From Cryptomeria japonica (lineage: Eukaryota > Streptophyta > Pinopsida > Cupressales > Cupressaceae), in contig NC_081406.1 of assembly GCF_030272615.1 (NCBI RefSeq), positions 189,189,391-189,253,390 on the forward strand: a stretch of 64,000 bases of DNA, in the 5' to 3' direction. The stretch's first letter is position 1. Each line of letters opens with the position of its first letter. The position numbers and the translations under genes are program-made. Below, one piece after another: positions 60,478 to 64,000 of this stretch. The notes under the pieces are model-generated. The model worked only from the letters and a program-made list of their open reading frames with translations, had not been told where the DNA came from and ran no database searches.

Positions 60478-62102
60478 AATGTAATGCCCTGCCAAAAACC
60501 CTAAAGGAAAAACATCATAATCTATGCAACTAAGGGTGAAATAATTTTTTATTTTTTTTAAAGAACAAGTGCTTGAATTAAAGCTTAGCACATCTAATAA
60601 CACAACGGAAGTCTAACTCCTGAATTTCCTAAGGGTCACCAACGATTATTACTTCGTAAATTATATTAACACCACAGAAAAACCTATTGTTCAGCTTATA
60701 GGAAAATTAAACGTTTAAGATAAAATTTCCGCAATGAAAGAATTCAAAATACTCCAAAACAATCATTTAATATATACAAAAGAATTAAGTAACTGAAATA
60801 GCATACATTACAATGTTTCTTTGCTTTACAATATTCAAAAATACATGTTTTCAAAAAAATTACATCATGAGTTAAAATGTTACAAAATGAAAGTTACATA
60901 AAGTTTTTGTTTCAAGACCTCAAGTTTTCAACTGAACAATGGTTACGAACAAGAGCTGGTACATGAACCACAAACCAAGAACCTCAGCGAAGTCCTTCCT
61001 CGCTTGAAGATACATTCTAGTACATCCGATGGGAAGTGAGACTACCACCTGACCATGTGATTCCGAAAAGGAACCACCCCACCGTGCTGGAGATAGTAGA
61101 TAACCCTCAAGCAAGCACAATAAGACAAGAACGAAAGGACTACAAGACTCCACACACAACCATGTTACTCAACTCACAAAACACTAGTGACTCTAAGGAG
61201 AAAGTGTCATCGCATGTCTTATGGTGGATACCATGGTACAACCTCCATAGGTCCCGGCACCCATCCTGGGATATCCTGGTAACCTTTCCCGAACCTCCAA
61301 TTCCAACTAAGTCTCATGCGGACCCTACAAATCCTTTCATGAAGACAAGGTGGTAAGTTTGCCATTCCAGGCCTTCTCGCTACATTATGAGCCCTGTACT
61401 AGCACTCACCTATGTGCAAGGCACATTATTTTATTTAACATTTATTCTACCCTCCCCTAATCATTTATTAGATTATCACTTTCTTAACCAACTTTCGATG
61501 GGTTATCCTATCACCACTTCGGGCATGGCCCCCGCTCGAAAGCCACTCTCTCTCTTAGGACACTACAGGATAGTTCTATCTATGGAACTCTATGGTGACA
61601 CAGAGAGCCATACCTAATCCTGACATACCTAAGATGAAAGATACATAATTACTAACCTAAGGTTGACCATTACAAACAACTCACAATGGCTCATTTCCTT
61701 AAGGTTATACATCTAAATATCTGGCCAAAACACAGTAACACAGGACATACTGACAACATGACTCAATGTACTTAACTGCAACCACCATCTAAACAAGGCA
61801 ATCTTACATAAAAACATCTAACACACAATTAACTTACAGTACAAATATACATTTCCAAGACATGAAGAATAGTTTAGGCGGCATAACTCAGAATTTAACA
61901 CTTAATAACATGTTTAAGAGTTCAATTACTCTTGTTAACTACTATAGGTAAGCAACCTCAATAATTTCAAATTATACCATAAACTAAGATCAAAATAAAT
62001 ATATTTATTTCATCAAAGAAGTCTTACAAGAAGACATGATACATTTCTCAATAGAATAATGTCTTTATTTTTATTTTATTTTTTTGACACTAGAGTGTTA
62101 CA

Positions 62103-62498
62103 TCACTCTTCCGAGAAAAATGGAGAAGTGCACTCGTCAGACTCTTCAGGATCTAAAGGAGTATAACCTTCAGATTCGCTTTCACTCGCGGGAAAGTACC
62201 CCATGGACTCATTATCACTTAAGGGGGTATACACCTCTGACGAGTCACAACTTATAACTATCGGCCTTACTAGCGAGCACTCTAGCTTAGGTTTTTTTCC
62301 CTTTTCAACAGTAACTTCTATAGTTGGACTCTGAGTAGGACCTTTTTCTATCTCTTTGCTCTCTTCAGGAGTTGGGTTCTCTTCAGTAGGGTTGTCATCC
62401 ACAATAGGCTTGACAGGTGTCAAAGAAGCTTTCTTGACTTTCAAGTAATGAGCATATCTAGCTACGGATTTGCGAGCTATCTATTTGACATGCACCAT
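62103..62498 (-). pseudogene. LTR-embedded acidic ORF, right copy (131 codons, one stop)
   Basis: Same 396-bp frame as 41876-41481. A TAG at codon 6 replaces the CAG (Gln) of the left copy, a direct C-to-T difference. The rest stays open for over 110 codons and is acidic: PTEENPTPEESKEIEKG, SSEVYTPLSDNESMGYFP, SEGYTPLDPEESDE. Each copy has a different stop, so the ORF was open in the ancestor. No known domain is recognised; the (E)xYTPL repeats could be phosphorylation or protein-binding motifs, which is speculative. Confidence 0.55.
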
Positions 62499-63604
62499 CT
62501 CTGTAACGTATCAACGGTAAGCCATTACTTCCCAGACTCTCCTAGAGCAACATCTAATAAATCTTAACAACTAGGCTTGAACGCAAACATAATTCCTTTT
62601 ATAAAATAATCAAGTGTGCGGTATGTACAAAATTTCCATAGCTATAGCTATAATACAATTACACTTAATATTCTATTATTTTCCACGAACTAATCCAAAC
62701 AATAATTTAATACTTTTACCAAAAACATAAACTAGACCATAAACATTACTAATCACTAAGGCTTATAAATAATAATGTTCCAAAACTAAATATAGTCCTG
62801 ACCTTTTACGGTGTTAACCCGTATGCAAGATCTCTACGTCCTTCTACCGAATGATAGCGTGCCTTGTGAACCTTATCTCCAATAGACACCAATACTCTAT
62901 CCCAAAAAAACAACTCTCTTTGATTCTTCCTAAAATATTCTCTCTATCTCTCTATTTTACTCTATCTTTCTCCTCTATTCTAATTCTCTCCTCTCGAGTT
63001 CACCATCCTCCCTTCGATGCAAAATGAAATTCTCTCCCTACTTCCTTACTCCCCACCTATATTTATACTCGAATTACTCATGACTTCTCCTATGTCTAAG
63101 GCTCGGTTATGGAGTTGATGAGGAGTCTTTTACTGAATTACTTTCAATTTCATCTTCAATTAATCTCCACTCTTTAGTTATATGCCAAAAATCATGGTAG
63201 ACTGATACAAAGGATGGAAGGATCAGCAAGTTACAAGCAACTATCAAACACATAAGTGTTTGTCATGGGCGAGATAATAGTCCTCGCTGCCAAGTCACCT
63301 TACTCTTATGTCACGTATGCCTCGCATTAAACTTACCACTCGGTGTCCCTTCCTACATAGTCACCATTATCACCATGAAGAGTTGGTTCAAAACAAACTA
63401 TTTTTACTATGCCTCCACCGCATTTACCAATGTGCAGTTTGGTTCAATCACGAAGGAGGAGTGGTGGTTTAGTGTGTTGAACAGCGAGAGGGGAGGGGTG
63501 TCATTGTTTGCTGCGTTGGCATGACCAAAGGAAGAGAGGAAACGTGCGGGCTATGAGGGAGGAGGGTGATCAGTGGTAATACCGACCCCTCCCTTTATTA
63601 AGGG

Positions 63605-63632
63605 GGGTGGTCGATATTACTATCGACCACCC
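63605..63632. other. Perfect LTR hairpin of element E, right copy
   Basis: GGGTGGTCGATA-TTAC-TATCGACCACCC: 12-bp perfect arms and a 4-base loop in a GC-rich patch of the U3 region. Confidence 0.88.
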
Positions 63633-64000
63633 TTTGTATTATATATTGGTTTACACTATAACCCCCGCCACCACCTTTAAAATAAAATTGTTTTTAGTTT
63701 TTTTTAATTATAATTTATTTATTATATTTTAATAATTAATTAATGACCTCTATTTAAACATTCAACCCTTAATCCCTCCTTAGCAAATTTAAATATATAT
63801 TTTGATTTTCCAATATTTATAATTAATGGCTTTTCATATGTATATTTAAACAATTGGTTTAGATATATATATTACATGTTCGAAAAGTATATTATATGTG
63901 ACATTTTAACAATTCTAATTTTATATACATGTATCTTCTCAACATAATAGTTTGAATTGGGGATATTATCTAATGATAGTTCAATCACTTAATCTTTTTT

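Larger units (their letters stand above)
39860..64000 (-). mobile_element. Element E: Ty3/gypsy chromovirus with 4.35-kb LTRs, right end outside window
   Basis: On minus: 5' LTR (60480->64000), PBS, gag, protease, RT, RNase H, [11.4-kb insertion], rest of RNase H, integrase, a chromodomain-like tail, polypurine tract, 3' LTR (39860-44210). The LTRs agree closely along their whole shared length. Conserved order and the WEDAAKMRELY tail suggest a Tekay/Del-type chromovirus related to element A. Gag and pol carry many stops and a frameshift, and the insertion splits RNase H. The TSD is not testable. Confidence 0.92.
60480..64000 (-). repeat. Element E 5' LTR, cut by the window end
   Basis: Starts TGTAATGCCCTGCC and follows 39860 onward closely for 3.5 kb; about 0.83 kb lies outside. 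It contains the ORF copy (62498-62103), TATA box and perfect hairpin. Confidence 0.94.

Noticed and set aside
1-64000. Host genes, tRNA, rRNA, CRISPR or bacterial features
   Set aside because: I found no exon-intron gene structure, no tRNA cloverleaf and no regularly spaced direct repeats; all recognisable coding regions are from transposable elements.

Overview
The window looks like intergenic DNA from a large-genome seed plant: AT-rich, with no host gene, tRNA, rRNA or CRISPR array that I can support, and built almost wholly of LTR retrotransposons nested in one another. LTRs of 3.4, 4.3 and 4.7 kb, plant chromoviruses, a Tat-lineage element with two RNase H domains and a plant-mobile-domain-like ORF all point to a plant. 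A gymnosperm is my best guess from LTR size and nesting, but this is inference.

Layout. (1) Element A, positions <1-14781, minus strand: a Ty3/gypsy chromovirus with 3453-bp LTRs, PBS, gag, protease, RT/RNase H/integrase and a degraded chromodomain. Its left LTR runs off the window and carries a 4715-bp solo LTR (377-5091) with a perfect 5-bp target-site duplication (TSD). (2) Element B, 14782 to about 26500, plus strand: a Tat-lineage Ty3/gypsy element with a Tat-type zinc knuckle, a deleted RT core, two RNase H domains and integrase. Downstream lies an antisense plant-mobile-domain-like ORF (25068-23702). A 1169-bp solo LTR (18580-19748) splits its pol. (3) Element C, about 27541-30924, plus strand: a 5'-truncated chromovirus (RT, RNase H, integrase, canonical chromodomain) with its 3' LTR. 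(4) 30925-33028: a 500-bp GA-rich tract and unclassified AT-rich DNA. (5) Element D, 33029-39565, plus strand: a badly decayed Ty1/copia element holding a 1433-bp solo LTR (35388-36820). Its 3' LTR is cut by a fragment of another LTR (39566-39859). (6) Element E, 39860->64000, minus strand: a chromovirus with 4351-bp LTRs that carry a 131-codon ORF. Its RNase H is split by an 11.4-kb insertion (about 45910-57344). (7) Inside that insertion is element F, 48443-56423: a TSD-flanked element with 1.1-kb LTRs and a coiled-coil/zinc-knuckle gag remnant. Where pol should be there is an ORF region of about 1000 codons that I do not recognise, itself split by a 780-bp solo LTR from element C's family.

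How the parts relate. Several insertions can be ordered by TSDs or by reading frames that resume once the insertion is removed. No element keeps a full set of open genes; only A retains a long open RT/RNase H/integrase frame. Most in-frame stops I checked in A, B and E are explained by a single C-to-T change in a CAA, CAG or CGA codon (or G-to-A in a Trp codon), the pattern expected of methylated, silenced DNA. Main points for follow-up: the unidentified ORF of F, the antisense plant-mobile-domain-like ORF next to B, the LTR-embedded ORF of E, and GC-rich hairpin islands inside the giant LTRs.
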